From Dysgonomonas sp. Marseille-P4677 (lineage in GTDB: Bacteria; Bacteroidota; Bacteroidia; Bacteroidales; Dysgonomonadaceae): DNA of 64,000 bases. Each line of letters opens with the position of its first letter. Position 1 is the first letter of the stretch. Under the pieces are notes generated by a model. The model made no database searches, was not told where the DNA came from, and worked only from the letters and a program-made list of their open reading frames with translations. Of the stretch, positions 18,506-26,441 are shown piece after piece. The stretch is taken from NCBI RefSeq assembly GCF_016652235.1, contig NZ_JAEPKU010000002.1, positions 1 through 64,000 on the forward strand, in the 5' to 3' direction. Position numbers and translations under genes: made by a program.

Positions 18506-19513
18506 ATGGCAGCAATACCTAAGTCTTATAAGAAGAATGTTGTAGAAGGAAATGGCATTCTAATTTTTGCTATTCTTTTTTCTATTATTATCCGTTTTGT
18601 ATATTATCTGAATTTCAATTCTATTGAAACAGATACAACAAGCGGATATATATGGGATATTCTTTCTCCTTTTTTCAATAACCGTGCGACTTCCATTATT
18701 TGTAGCGGGATATTTACTATTGGGCTAGCTCTTATCTGCGCAAACATAAACACAACACATGTATTAATAAGGAGGAAAACGATATTACCTCCTGCTATGG
18801 CAATATTACTATTTAGCTGTCACCCAATATTTATCAACATGTCAGCGGAATATATAAGTACACTCCTGTGCCTACTAATAATATCCATGCTTTTTATATC
18901 CTACAACGACAGTTATAAACAAAGAGCTGCATTCGGAACTAGTTTCATACTCACTTTAGGAAGTTTCTTTACATCTAGTCTCTTGATATATTTCCCTTTT
19001 CTATGGGTTGCATTGGCTATGATGAGGTGTATGAATTTCAAAGCGTTCCTCGCATCATTATTAGGTATTTTTATTTTATATATTCCGGCGTTTTCATTTT
19101 ATATTTTCACCGATAATTTAGATACATTTCTTAGGCCTTTTACGTCTCTTAGCTTGCAACAACTAGTGCATATACCATCTATGAATCTGGATATTACACA
19201 TTGGATTATCTTTGGGTTATCAATCATACTACTGGCCGTAATTTTCACTGATAATTATATCAATCGACATAAAGACAAAATCAAGACACGTGCATATCTA
19301 AGATTATTATCTACTCTAGTCGTGTTTAGTATATTAGCATACTTGTTTTTGAATATTCAACCAATGTTAAATATCTTCATCGCATTAAGTACGGGTTCAC
19401 TTTTATTATCTCACTTCTTTGCTCTTGCCGAGAGAAAGATCACCGTAATTTTCTTTTACATTTCTATTATGGTTTATATTACTATTTGCCTTTCACCTTT
19501 TTTATTTTTATAA
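18506..19513 (+). CDS. polytopic membrane protein of unknown function
   Basis: A 335-aa protein with about nine to ten hydrophobic segments and very little soluble sequence. It resembles the uncharacterised membrane proteins that follow purine or envelope genes in other Bacteroidetes (DUF6427-like), but I cannot confirm the family. There are no catalytic motifs. It begins on the base after the purD stop, so expression is coupled to purD. The next gene, a DUF4251 lipoprotein, starts 65 nt downstream with its own strong ribosome binding site. Confidence 0.8.
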   Translation: MAAIPKSYKKNVVEGNGILIFAILFSIIIRFVYYLNFNSIETDTTSGYIWDILSPFFNNRATSIICSGIFTIGLALICANINTTHVLIRRKTILPPAMAILLFSCHPIFINMSAEYISTLLCLLIISMLFISYNDSYKQRAAFGTSFILTLGSFFTSSLLIYFPFLWVALAMMRCMNFKAFLASLLGIFILYIPAFSFYIFTDNLDTFLRPFTSLSLQQLVHIPSMNLDITHWIIFGLSIILLAVIFTDNYINRHKDKIKTRAYLRLLSTLVVFSILAYLFLNIQPMLNIFIALSTGSLLLSHFFALAERKITVIFFYISIMVYITICLSPFLFL

Positions 19514-19564
19514 ATAAAACATTTACAGGAGATAGCACGTTCTATTAATAAATAAAACAGAAAA

Positions 19565-19570
19565 GGGAGG
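19565..19570 (+). promoter_or_regulatory. strong Shine-Dalgarno site
   Basis: GGGAGG lies 8 nt before the ATG at 19579. Such a complete anti-16S match is unusual in this window, where most starts have only AT-rich leaders. Confidence 0.6.
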
Positions 19571-19578
19571 ATACTAAA

Positions 19579-20055
19579 ATGAAGATCAAGACTATATTTA
19601 TATTTATATCTATCTCAATATTACTTCTTGGTTGTAAGTCGGGAGATAGTTTAACTAAACAAGAGATAATAAACGATATTACTCAAAAACTAGAATCTCA
19701 AAACTATACATTTATACCCAGCACAGCTATCCCAATGGGAGGTAAATCTATACATCTAAATTATTCTTATTCTTTGAAAGTATCAAAAGATACGATTAAT
19801 TCGTACTTACCTTATTTTGGGCGTGCATATGTAGCTCCATCTCCGACAGACGAAGGAGGCATAAAATTTGTCTGTACCGATTTTGTATACACAATTTCAG
19901 ATAAGAAAAAAGGTGTATGGAATGTCGACATAGAAACTAAAGACGGGGTAAAAAAATACAAGCTCAGGCTGATTGTAGGAGACAGCGGATATACGACTCT
20001 ATCTGTGCAAGATAACAGCAGGCAAGCCATTAGCTTTTATGGAAAGATCGAATAA
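19579..20055 (+). CDS. DUF4251 lipoprotein
   Basis: A 158-aa protein with a lipoprotein signal (hydrophobic residues 4-17, lipobox LLLGC with Cys19). The mature part follows the DUF4251 pattern: IPMGGKSIHLNYSYSLKVSKDTINSYLPYFGRAY in the middle, a glycine/proline turn, then strands containing YTIS and WNVDIET. The family is common in Bacteroidetes, probably periplasmic, and without known activity. It is preceded by a strong GGGAGG ribosome site and followed after 118 nt by lpxD with its own promoter motifs. Confidence 0.88.
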   Translation: MKIKTIFIFISISILLLGCKSGDSLTKQEIINDITQKLESQNYTFIPSTAIPMGGKSIHLNYSYSLKVSKDTINSYLPYFGRAYVAPSPTDEGGIKFVCTDFVYTISDKKKGVWNVDIETKDGVKKYKLRLIVGDSGYTTLSVQDNSRQAISFYGKIE

Positions 20056-20104
20056 ATAAATAATATTTCACCTTCTACAACCGTTTTTTTAAGTATAAAA
20101 GTCA

Positions 20105-20112
20105 TATATTTG
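20105..20112 (+). promoter_or_regulatory. -7 element of the lipid A operon
   Basis: TATATTTG matches TAnnTTTG and lies 61 nt before the lpxD ATG. A second match, TATTTTTG at 20155-20162, is only 11 nt before the ATG, too close to leave a normal leader, so the upstream one is preferred. Confidence 0.5.
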
Positions 20113-20173
20113 GAAAATTATTATTTATTTCGCATCTCTCAACGGGACGCTAAATATTTTTGAATATTTTTTT

Positions 20174-21220
20174 ATGCAAATATCCTTCACTGCAGAGCAA
20201 ATTGCTACAGTATTAAATGGGACAATTGAAGGGGATTCTTCTGTTGTGGTAAATAATTTTTCCAAGATAGAAGAGGGTAGACCCGGGACTTTAACTTTTT
20301 TAGCTAACCCCAAATACACCCATCATATTTATACAACCAAAGCTAGCATTGTTCTTGTAAACAACGATTTTGTTGCCGAACAACCTATAAAGGCAACGCT
20401 TATACGCTGTTTTAACGCTTATGCCTCATTAGCCATATTATTAGATATGGTAGAAAAGACCAAGCCTAAAAAAAACGGAATAGAGCCGATGTCTTTTGTA
20501 GCTTCGAGCGCTTCAATAGGCGAAAATGTATATATAGGCGCTTTTGCCTATGTCGCTGATAATGTAACAATAGGTAAACAATCACAAATATATCCACAGG
20601 TCTATATAGGAGATGATGTAAATATTGGCGAAAACACCGTTATATATCCGGGTGTAAAAATATATGCTGGGTCTATAATCGGTAATAATTGCATTATACA
20701 TTCTGGTGCTGTTATAGGAAGTGATGGATTCGGTTTTGCTCCTGAAAACGGAGTCTATAAGAAAATACCTCAAATGGGCATTGCAATTATAGAGGACGAT
20801 GTTGAGATAGGAGCAAATACTACTATCGACTGCGCCGTCATGGATGCCACAATTATACATAAAGGTGTCAAACTTGACAATCTCATACAAATAGCTCACA
20901 ATGTCGAAATTGGGGAGAATACCGTTATGGCTGCACAAGTAGGCGTATCAGGCTCTACAAAAGTAGGTAAAAATTGTATGATTGGTGGACAAGTTGGATT
21001 AGGTGGACATATAACAATTGGCGACAATGCTAATATCGGAGCTCAATCCGGAATTATAAGCAATATAAAGCCCGATTCGAAAATAATAGGATCGCCGGCT
21101 ATTCCGGTTCGAGATTTTTTCAAATCCAGTGTTACATTTCCTAAACTACCCGACATGTATAAACAATTAGCACAACTACAGAAAGAAGTAGCCGAATTAA
21201 AATCTAATCAAAACAAATAA
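20174..21220 (+). CDS. lpxD: UDP-3-O-(3-hydroxyacyl)glucosamine N-acyltransferase
   Basis: Adds the N-linked hydroxyacyl chain in the third step of lipid A synthesis. The 348-aa protein has an N-terminal uridine-binding domain, then about ten left-handed beta-helix hexapeptide turns (for example [16 protein letters not shown]), with [17 protein letters not shown] carrying the catalytic His, and a C-terminal helix rich in Gln and Leu. Usual length. First gene of lpxD-lpxC/fabZ-lpxA, 20 nt before the next gene. Confidence 0.97.
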   Translation: MQISFTAEQIATVLNGTIEGDSSVVVNNFSKIEEGRPGTLTFLANPKYTHHIYTTKASIVLVNNDFVAEQPIKATLIRCFNAYASLAILLDMVEKTKPKKNGIEPMSFVASSASIGENVYIGAFAYVADNVTIGKQSQIYPQVYIGDDVNIGENTVIYPGVKIYAGSIIGNNCIIHSGAVIGSDGFGFAPENGVYKKIPQMGIAIIEDDVEIGANTTIDCAVMDATIIHKGVKLDNLIQIAHNVEIGENTVMAAQVGVSGSTKVGKNCMIGGQVGLGGHITIGDNANIGAQSGIISNIKPDSKIIGSPAIPVRDFFKSSVTFPKLPDMYKQLAQLQKEVAELKSNQNK

Positions 21221-21240
21221 GAACCATTTATTATTGAATA

Positions 21241-22626
21241 ATGAGCAAGCAACATACGCTTAAAAACAGTTTCACATTAGAAGGAAAAGGGTTGCATACA
21301 GGACTTCCTATAACTATCACATTTTGCCCGGCTCCAGAAAACCATGGGTACAAAATTAAGAGAGTGGATCTTGAAGACCAACCTATAATAGAAGCACTAG
21401 CCGAAAATGTTGGAAATACTCAACGTGGAACGGTTCTTATCAAAGACAATATACAGATAAGTACTATCGAGCATGCTATGGCTGCTCTTTATGCTTTAAG
21501 GGTAGACAATTGCCTGATAGAAGTTAACGCCCCGGAATTTCCAATTTTGGATGGTAGTTCGATAAAATATGTCGAAGCAATAAATGAAACCGGTATTGTC
21601 GAACAAAGTGAAGAGAGAGATTATTTTGTTGTTCGTCAAAAAATGGAGGTAATAGATGAAGAGACAGGATCAAAACTAACTCTACTTCCTGACGATCGCT
21701 TCTGCATCAACTCATTTATCGAGTTCGAATCTAAATATATTCCAAATCAGTCGGCATCGCTTGAAAACTTGGATAATTTCGTAAAAGATATAGCCAGTTC
21801 TCGTACATTCGTTTTTGTTCGTGAAATACAAAAACTTCGCGACGCTGGTTTGATTAAAGGAGGAGATTTAGACAACGCAATTGTAATCTACGAACGACAA
21901 ATATCACAACCAGAATTAGATAGCTTAGCCGACCTGCTTGGTGTTCCTCATAAAGACGCATCTGAATTAGGTTATTTGAATAATAAACAGATACAATACC
22001 CTAACGAACCGGCTAGACACAAGCTACTTGATATCATCGGAGATATAGCGCTTATAGGAAAACCGATAAAAGGACGCATTATAGCAACTCGTCCGGGACA
22101 TAAAATAAATAACAAATTAGCACGTTTAGTACGTAAACAGATAAAACTAAACGAAGTGCAGCCTCCTATATATAATCCAAACAAAGAAGCCATATTTGAT
22201 ATAAACAAGATCAAAGAGCTTCTTCCCCATAGATATCCATTTTTGATGGTCGACAAAATAATCGAGGTTGGACAGAAACATATCGTGGGTGTAAAGAATA
22301 TATCGGTGAATGAACCTTACTTTCAAGGACACTTTCCACAAGAGCCTGTAATGCCTGGCGTTCTTCAAGTAGAAGCTATGGCACAGATCGGGGGACTACT
22401 CGTTCTTTCTCAAGTAGAAGAACCTGAAAGATATTCAACCTATTTTCTAAAAATAGATAATGTTAAGTTTAGAAGCAAGGTTGTACCCGGCGACACATTG
22501 ATCTTTCGCCTAAATATGATTTCGGAGATAAGACGAGGCATTGCTATTATGAAAGGATATGCTTTTATCGGAGAGAAACTTGTATCTGAAGCTGAATTTA
22601 CAGCTCAAATAGTAAAAAATAAATAA
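21241..22626 (+). CDS. lpxC/fabZ: LpxC-FabZ bifunctional protein
   Basis: A 461-aa fusion of UDP-3-O-acyl-GlcNAc deacetylase (LpxC, about 1-305) and 3-hydroxyacyl-ACP dehydratase (FabZ, about 318-461). LpxC zinc ligands are visible at His78 (STIEHAMAAL), His260 and Asp264 (HKLLDIIGD), with the catalytic His287 in RPGHKIN. The FabZ part shows LPHRYPFLMVDKI and GHFPQEPVMPG with His364, and Glu378. The fusion is known in Bacteroidetes and couples lipid A deacetylation to fatty acid elongation. No frameshift or internal stop is present. Confidence 0.97.
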   Translation: MSKQHTLKNSFTLEGKGLHTGLPITITFCPAPENHGYKIKRVDLEDQPIIEALAENVGNTQRGTVLIKDNIQISTIEHAMAALYALRVDNCLIEVNAPEFPILDGSSIKYVEAINETGIVEQSEERDYFVVRQKMEVIDEETGSKLTLLPDDRFCINSFIEFESKYIPNQSASLENLDNFVKDIASSRTFVFVREIQKLRDAGLIKGGDLDNAIVIYERQISQPELDSLADLLGVPHKDASELGYLNNKQIQYPNEPARHKLLDIIGDIALIGKPIKGRIIATRPGHKINNKLARLVRKQIKLNEVQPPIYNPNKEAIFDINKIKELLPHRYPFLMVDKIIEVGQKHIVGVKNISVNEPYFQGHFPQEPVMPGVLQVEAMAQIGGLLVLSQVEEPERYSTYFLKIDNVKFRSKVVPGDTLIFRLNMISEIRRGIAIMKGYAFIGEKLVSEAEFTAQIVKNK

Positions 22627-22642
22627 TAAAATTTGGTATAAC

Positions 22643-23428
22643 ATGTCAAATATATCTGATCAAGCTTATGTTCATCCAGAAGCAAAGCTCGGTGAAAATG
22701 TAATAATTGAACCATTTGCTTTTGTAGATAAGAATGTAGAGATTGGGGATGGGACACTTATTATGTCCGGAGCTAATATTAGATACGGGGCACGTGTTGG
22801 GAAAAACTGCCGTATATCTCCGGGAGCTGTCATTGGTGGAGTTCCTCAGGACTTAAAATTTAAAGGAGAAGACAGTTTAGCAATTGTAGGGGACAACACA
22901 TCCGTAAGAGAATGCGTAACTATCAACAGAGGTACAGCTTCCAAAGGACACACTATCGTTGGAAACAACTGCCTTCTAATGGCATACAGCCACATAGCTC
23001 ATGACTGCGTTGTGAAAGACTTTGTAATTGTAGGAAATGCTACCCAGTTAGCTGGAGAAGTTGAAGTTGATCATCATGCGATTCTAAGTGGTGGAACATT
23101 GGTTCATCAGTTTACGCGCATTGGAGCACATGTAATGATTCAAGGTGGCACTCGCTTGGGAAAAGATATTCCCCCTTATATTATCGCTGGTCGTGAACCG
23201 GTATGTTATTCCGGAGTAAATCTAGTCGGTTTAAGAAGAAATGGATTTTCAAATGAAAAGATAAATGAGATACAAGAAATCTACCGTACAATATATCAAG
23301 CAGGATACAATTTTTCTGACGCTATAAACAAAATAGAAAAAGAATTTGAAGAGACAGATGAGATGAGATTTATTGTAGAGTTTGTTAAAAACTCACCTCG
23401 TGGAATAGTTAGAGGTTATATGGGATAA
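22643..23428 (+). CDS. lpxA: acyl-ACP-UDP-N-acetylglucosamine O-acyltransferase
   Basis: Catalyses the first step of lipid A synthesis, O-acylation of UDP-GlcNAc. The 261-aa protein has N-terminal left-handed beta-helix repeats (VHPEAKLGENVIIEPFAFV and so on), the GGVPQDLKFKGE segment, the catalytic-His region NCLLMAYSHIAHDC, and a C-terminal helical domain. Length is typical. It starts 17 nt after lpxC/fabZ and is followed by a strong terminator that closes the lipid A operon. Confidence 0.97.
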   Translation: MSNISDQAYVHPEAKLGENVIIEPFAFVDKNVEIGDGTLIMSGANIRYGARVGKNCRISPGAVIGGVPQDLKFKGEDSLAIVGDNTSVRECVTINRGTASKGHTIVGNNCLLMAYSHIAHDCVVKDFVIVGNATQLAGEVEVDHHAILSGGTLVHQFTRIGAHVMIQGGTRLGKDIPPYIIAGREPVCYSGVNLVGLRRNGFSNEKINEIQEIYRTIYQAGYNFSDAINKIEKEFEETDEMRFIVEFVKNSPRGIVRGYMG

Positions 23429-23450
23429 ATATACTTAACGAAAAATAATT

Positions 23451-23479
23451 AAATCCATTTAGATGATCTAAATGGATTT
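23451..23479 (+). terminator. intrinsic terminator of the lipid A operon
   Basis: A perfect 13-bp stem, AAATCCATTTAGA (23451-23463) with TCTAAATGGATTT (23467-23479), has a 3-nt loop and is followed by more T residues. It starts 23 nt after the lpxA stop and ends just upstream of the typA promoter. Confidence 0.88.
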
Positions 23480-23497
23480 TTTCTTATATAAAAACTG

Positions 23498-23505
23498 TAT
23501 CTTTG
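23498..23505 (+). promoter_or_regulatory. -7 element for typA
   Basis: TATCTTTG, a consensus -7 box, lies 18 nt before the ATG at 23524. It overlaps an in-frame TTG at 23503, which therefore cannot be the translation start. The implied leader is only about 12 nt. Confidence 0.65.
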
Positions 23506-23523
23506 CACCCTCAAATTATATAT

Positions 23524-25329
23524 ATGCAAAATATTAGAAACATTGCGATTATCGCGCACGTAGACCACGGCAAAACAACTATTGTAGATAAGATGCTTCT
23601 TGCCGGGCAACTATTCAGGGGCAACCAAACAACCGGAGAACTTATACTCGACAATAATGACTTGGAACGAGAAAGAGGGATAACAATTCTATCCAAAAAT
23701 GTTTCAATCAACTATAAAGGAACTAAGATAAATATTATAGATACACCGGGACACGCCGACTTCGGAGGTGAAGTAGAACGCGTCTTAAACATGGCAGATG
23801 GCTGTTTATTATTGGTAGACGCATTTGAAGGACCAATGCCTCAAACACGCTTCGTTCTTCAAAAAGCGATCCAAATGGGATTAAAACCTATTGTTGTAAT
23901 CAACAAAGTAGATAAGCCCAATTGCCGTCCCGACGAAGTACACGAAATGGTCTTCGACCTGATGTTCAGCCTCGATGCTTCTGAAGAGCAGCTGGATTTC
24001 CCTACAATATACGGGTCGGCAAAACAAGGATGGATGTCTGACAATTGGGCTAAACCAACAGAGGATATTACACCTTTGCTTGATGCAATAGTCAAATACA
24101 TCCCGGCTCCACAGATACTAGAAGGTTCTCCTCAAATGCTAATCACATCTCTTGACTACTCCAAATATGTTGGACGTATAGCCATAGGACGTGTTCATAG
24201 GGGTGAGATAAAAGAAAATATGGATGTATCATTATGCAAACGCGATGGTAGCATTACAAAAACTAAAATAAAAGAAATCAATACTTTCGAAGGCCTTGGT
24301 CGTACAAAAGTCCCAAGCGTTCAATGTGGAGATATATGTGCTCTAATAGGAATAGAAGGTTTTGAGATTGGGGACTCAATAGCTGACATTGAAAATCCAG
24401 AACCACTGCCAACCATAGATATTGATGAGCCGACAATGTCGATGCTTTTCACAATAAACGATTCGCCTTTCTTTGGAAAAGATGGTAAATATGTGACATC
24501 GCGCCATATTCACGACCGACTAATGAGAGAACTAGACCGTAATCTGGCTCTACGTGTAGAACTTACAGAAAATGCAGATAGTTGGGTTGTTTTTGGTCGA
24601 GGTATACTTCACTTAGCTGTATTGATAGAAACCATGCGTAGAGAAGGATATGAACTTCAAGTCGGACAACCTAAGGTCATTATCAAAGATATTGATGGCG
24701 TCAAACACGAGCCAGTTGAACAACTAACTATTAATGTACCCGAAGAATACTCTAGTAAGATTATAGATTTAGTGACACGTCGCCGTGGTGAATTAACTAT
24801 GATGGGTAGCAAAAAAGATCGTGTTTATCTTGAGTTTACAATCCCATCTCGTGGTATTATCGGCTTGAACAATACAGCCCTAACCCTATCAGCCGGCGAA
24901 GCTGTCATAGCTCACCGCTTTTTAGATTTCCAACCATGGAAAGGTGACATAGAAAAACGTAACAATGGATCTATCATAGCAAGTGAATCAGGTAATGCCT
25001 ATGCCTATGCCTTGGATAAACTACAAGATCGTGGTCATTTCTTTGTTGAACCACAGACAGATATATACATGGGGCAAATTGTAGGCGAACATAGCAAGGA
25101 AGGAGATCTTGTAGTAAATCTAACCAAGTCAAAAAAGCTTACAAACGTAAGAGCATCTGGTACTGACGACAAAGCGAAGCTTGCTCCTGCCATCATATTC
25201 AGTCTTGAAGATGCGCTTGAATATATAAAAGAAGATGAGTATGTAGAGGTAACTCCTCATTCAATCCGCCTTCGCAAGATATTTTTAGATGAGAATGAAC
25301 GAAAACGTATGGCTAAAAGTGGAAATTAA
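23524..25329 (+). CDS. typA: translational GTPase TypA/BipA
   Basis: Ribosome-binding GTPase related to EF-G and LepA, involved in 50S assembly and stress adaptation. I use the ATG at 23524 (601 aa, [10 protein letters not shown]). The GTPase domain shows AHVDHGKT at 11-18, RERGITIL (switch I), [16 protein letters not shown] (G3) and [13 protein letters not shown] (G4). EF-G-like domains follow, and the C-terminal part ends in [14 protein letters not shown]. Length and motifs are normal for TypA. Monocistronic between two terminators. Confidence 0.97.
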   Translation: MQNIRNIAIIAHVDHGKTTIVDKMLLAGQLFRGNQTTGELILDNNDLERERGITILSKNVSINYKGTKINIIDTPGHADFGGEVERVLNMADGCLLLVDAFEGPMPQTRFVLQKAIQMGLKPIVVINKVDKPNCRPDEVHEMVFDLMFSLDASEEQLDFPTIYGSAKQGWMSDNWAKPTEDITPLLDAIVKYIPAPQILEGSPQMLITSLDYSKYVGRIAIGRVHRGEIKENMDVSLCKRDGSITKTKIKEINTFEGLGRTKVPSVQCGDICALIGIEGFEIGDSIADIENPEPLPTIDIDEPTMSMLFTINDSPFFGKDGKYVTSRHIHDRLMRELDRNLALRVELTENADSWVVFGRGILHLAVLIETMRREGYELQVGQPKVIIKDIDGVKHEPVEQLTINVPEEYSSKIIDLVTRRRGELTMMGSKKDRVYLEFTIPSRGIIGLNNTALTLSAGEAVIAHRFLDFQPWKGDIEKRNNGSIIASESGNAYAYALDKLQDRGHFFVEPQTDIYMGQIVGEHSKEGDLVVNLTKSKKLTNVRASGTDDKAKLAPAIIFSLEDALEYIKEDEYVEVTPHSIRLRKIFLDENERKRMAKSGN

Positions 25330-25367
25330 ACTCAATTAGATATTACTTTTTCTTTTAAATGATATAC

Positions 25368-25392
25368 AAACCCTTTCATAAAGAAAGGGTTT
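25368..25392 (+). terminator. intrinsic terminator of typA
   Basis: AAACCCTTTC (25368-25377) pairs with GAAAGGGTTT (25383-25392) around a 5-nt loop, followed by TTATTG. It lies 38 nt after the typA stop. The symmetric stem could also work weakly in the other direction. Confidence 0.85.
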
Positions 25393-25477
25393 TATTGTCT
25401 TTACATAAAGACTCTTTTAACTATTTAGCCGACAACTATTTTGATAGCCTAAAATTGTATATCTCATAATAAAATCG

Positions 25478-25485
25478 TATCCTTG
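25478..25485 (+). promoter_or_regulatory. near-consensus -7 element
   Basis: TATCCTTG differs from TAnnTTTG at one base and lies 28 nt before the ATG at 25514, a normal distance for this window. Confidence 0.4.
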
Positions 25486-25513
25486 TATAAGAATACCTTT
25501 AATAGTTTACATC

Positions 25514-26338
25514 ATGAAAAGAGTCATATATATAGCTTTCGTCCTGATCGCACTATTACCTTCCTGTAATTCTACATTTTTCTACTCTACGTTAAATACT
25601 GAAAATAAATATGTAGAAAAAGTTGACAACGGAGACTTTCTCCTTGAAACGGACAGCCTTTGGATAGCCTATTGCTTCAAAGGTGAAAGCGCACCAATAC
25701 AAATTACAGTTTTCAACAAATTGGATAAGCCTCTATATATTGACTGGCAGCGTTCGGCCCTCATCATAAACAAAGTAGCATATTCATATTCAGGAAATAA
25801 TGCTAGTTTCTCAGGTAAGAGCCAAACCTTCACCAATAGCTACAGCACATATCCCGGACAAACATCCAGTTATTCCGAAGGAGGATTTGATGGAAGTATG
25901 AATATGCCTCAAAATACTACATTCATACCTCCCAAAACAATGATTAGTCATATACCATTAAAACTTGATTTGAATTTTGATAATATAAATAAAAAGTCAT
26001 TCAAGAAAGGATATATGGGCAACAAAAACAATGATGCCATAGGAATAAAAAGAATAGACTTTGATGAATCTAACAGCCCGTTACAATTTAGCAGCTACCT
26101 TACAATATATGCTAGTCCTGACAAACCCATGATATTCGAGCAAAGCTTTTACATGTCTAACCTAATAAAAACAAGCTCTATTACACCGAATAATCTACCT
26201 ACAGAAATGGTTGACAGAGGAGATTTCTTCTACTTGGAAAAACCAGCAAACACGACGGCTCTAGATATCATTTTAGGCACAACCATTGTAGCTGGAGCAA
26301 TAGCTATTGAGATTGCTGTGGATTCAGACAGATACTAG
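25514..26338 (+). CDS. hypothetical lipoprotein
   Basis: A 274-aa protein with a lipoprotein-type signal (hydrophobic residues 5-17 and lipobox LLPSC with Cys18). The mature region begins with a beta-rich domain (ESAPIQITVFNKLDKPLYIDW), then a Ser/Gly/Tyr-rich low-complexity stretch near 95-125, and ends with a hydrophobic Ala/Ile-rich tail from about 247 to 267 that could be membrane associated. I do not recognise a family with certainty; similar lipoproteins occur in Bacteroidetes. Monocistronic between typA and leuS. Confidence 0.75.
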   Translation: MKRVIYIAFVLIALLPSCNSTFFYSTLNTENKYVEKVDNGDFLLETDSLWIAYCFKGESAPIQITVFNKLDKPLYIDWQRSALIINKVAYSYSGNNASFSGKSQTFTNSYSTYPGQTSSYSEGGFDGSMNMPQNTTFIPPKTMISHIPLKLDLNFDNINKKSFKKGYMGNKNNDAIGIKRIDFDESNSPLQFSSYLTIYASPDKPMIFEQSFYMSNLIKTSSITPNNLPTEMVDRGDFFYLEKPANTTALDIILGTTIVAGAIAIEIAVDSDRY

Positions 26339-26352
26339 TGTAATCATCAGCG

Positions 26353-26376
26353 AATCTACCTAAGAATGGATAGATT
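26353..26376 (+). terminator. possible terminator of the lipoprotein gene
   Basis: AATCTACC (26353-26360) pairs with GG-TAGATT (26368-26376) with one bulged A, and TTAATT follows. It is 15 nt after the stop at 26338. Confidence 0.4.
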
Positions 26377-26404
26377 TTAATTCGTTTTAATTTAAAGAAA
26401 TAAC

Positions 26405-26412
26405 TATCTTTG
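26405..26412 (+). promoter_or_regulatory. -7 element for leuS
   Basis: TATCTTTG lies 29 nt before the ATG at 26442. Confidence 0.65.
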
Positions 26413-26441
26413 CGTCAATAAAAAATGCAACGAATTTGGTT

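Noticed and set aside
23503-23523. 7-residue N-terminal extension of TypA from TTG 23503
   Set aside because: It overlaps the -7 promoter element at 23498-23505; TypA homologs start near the ATG at 23524.
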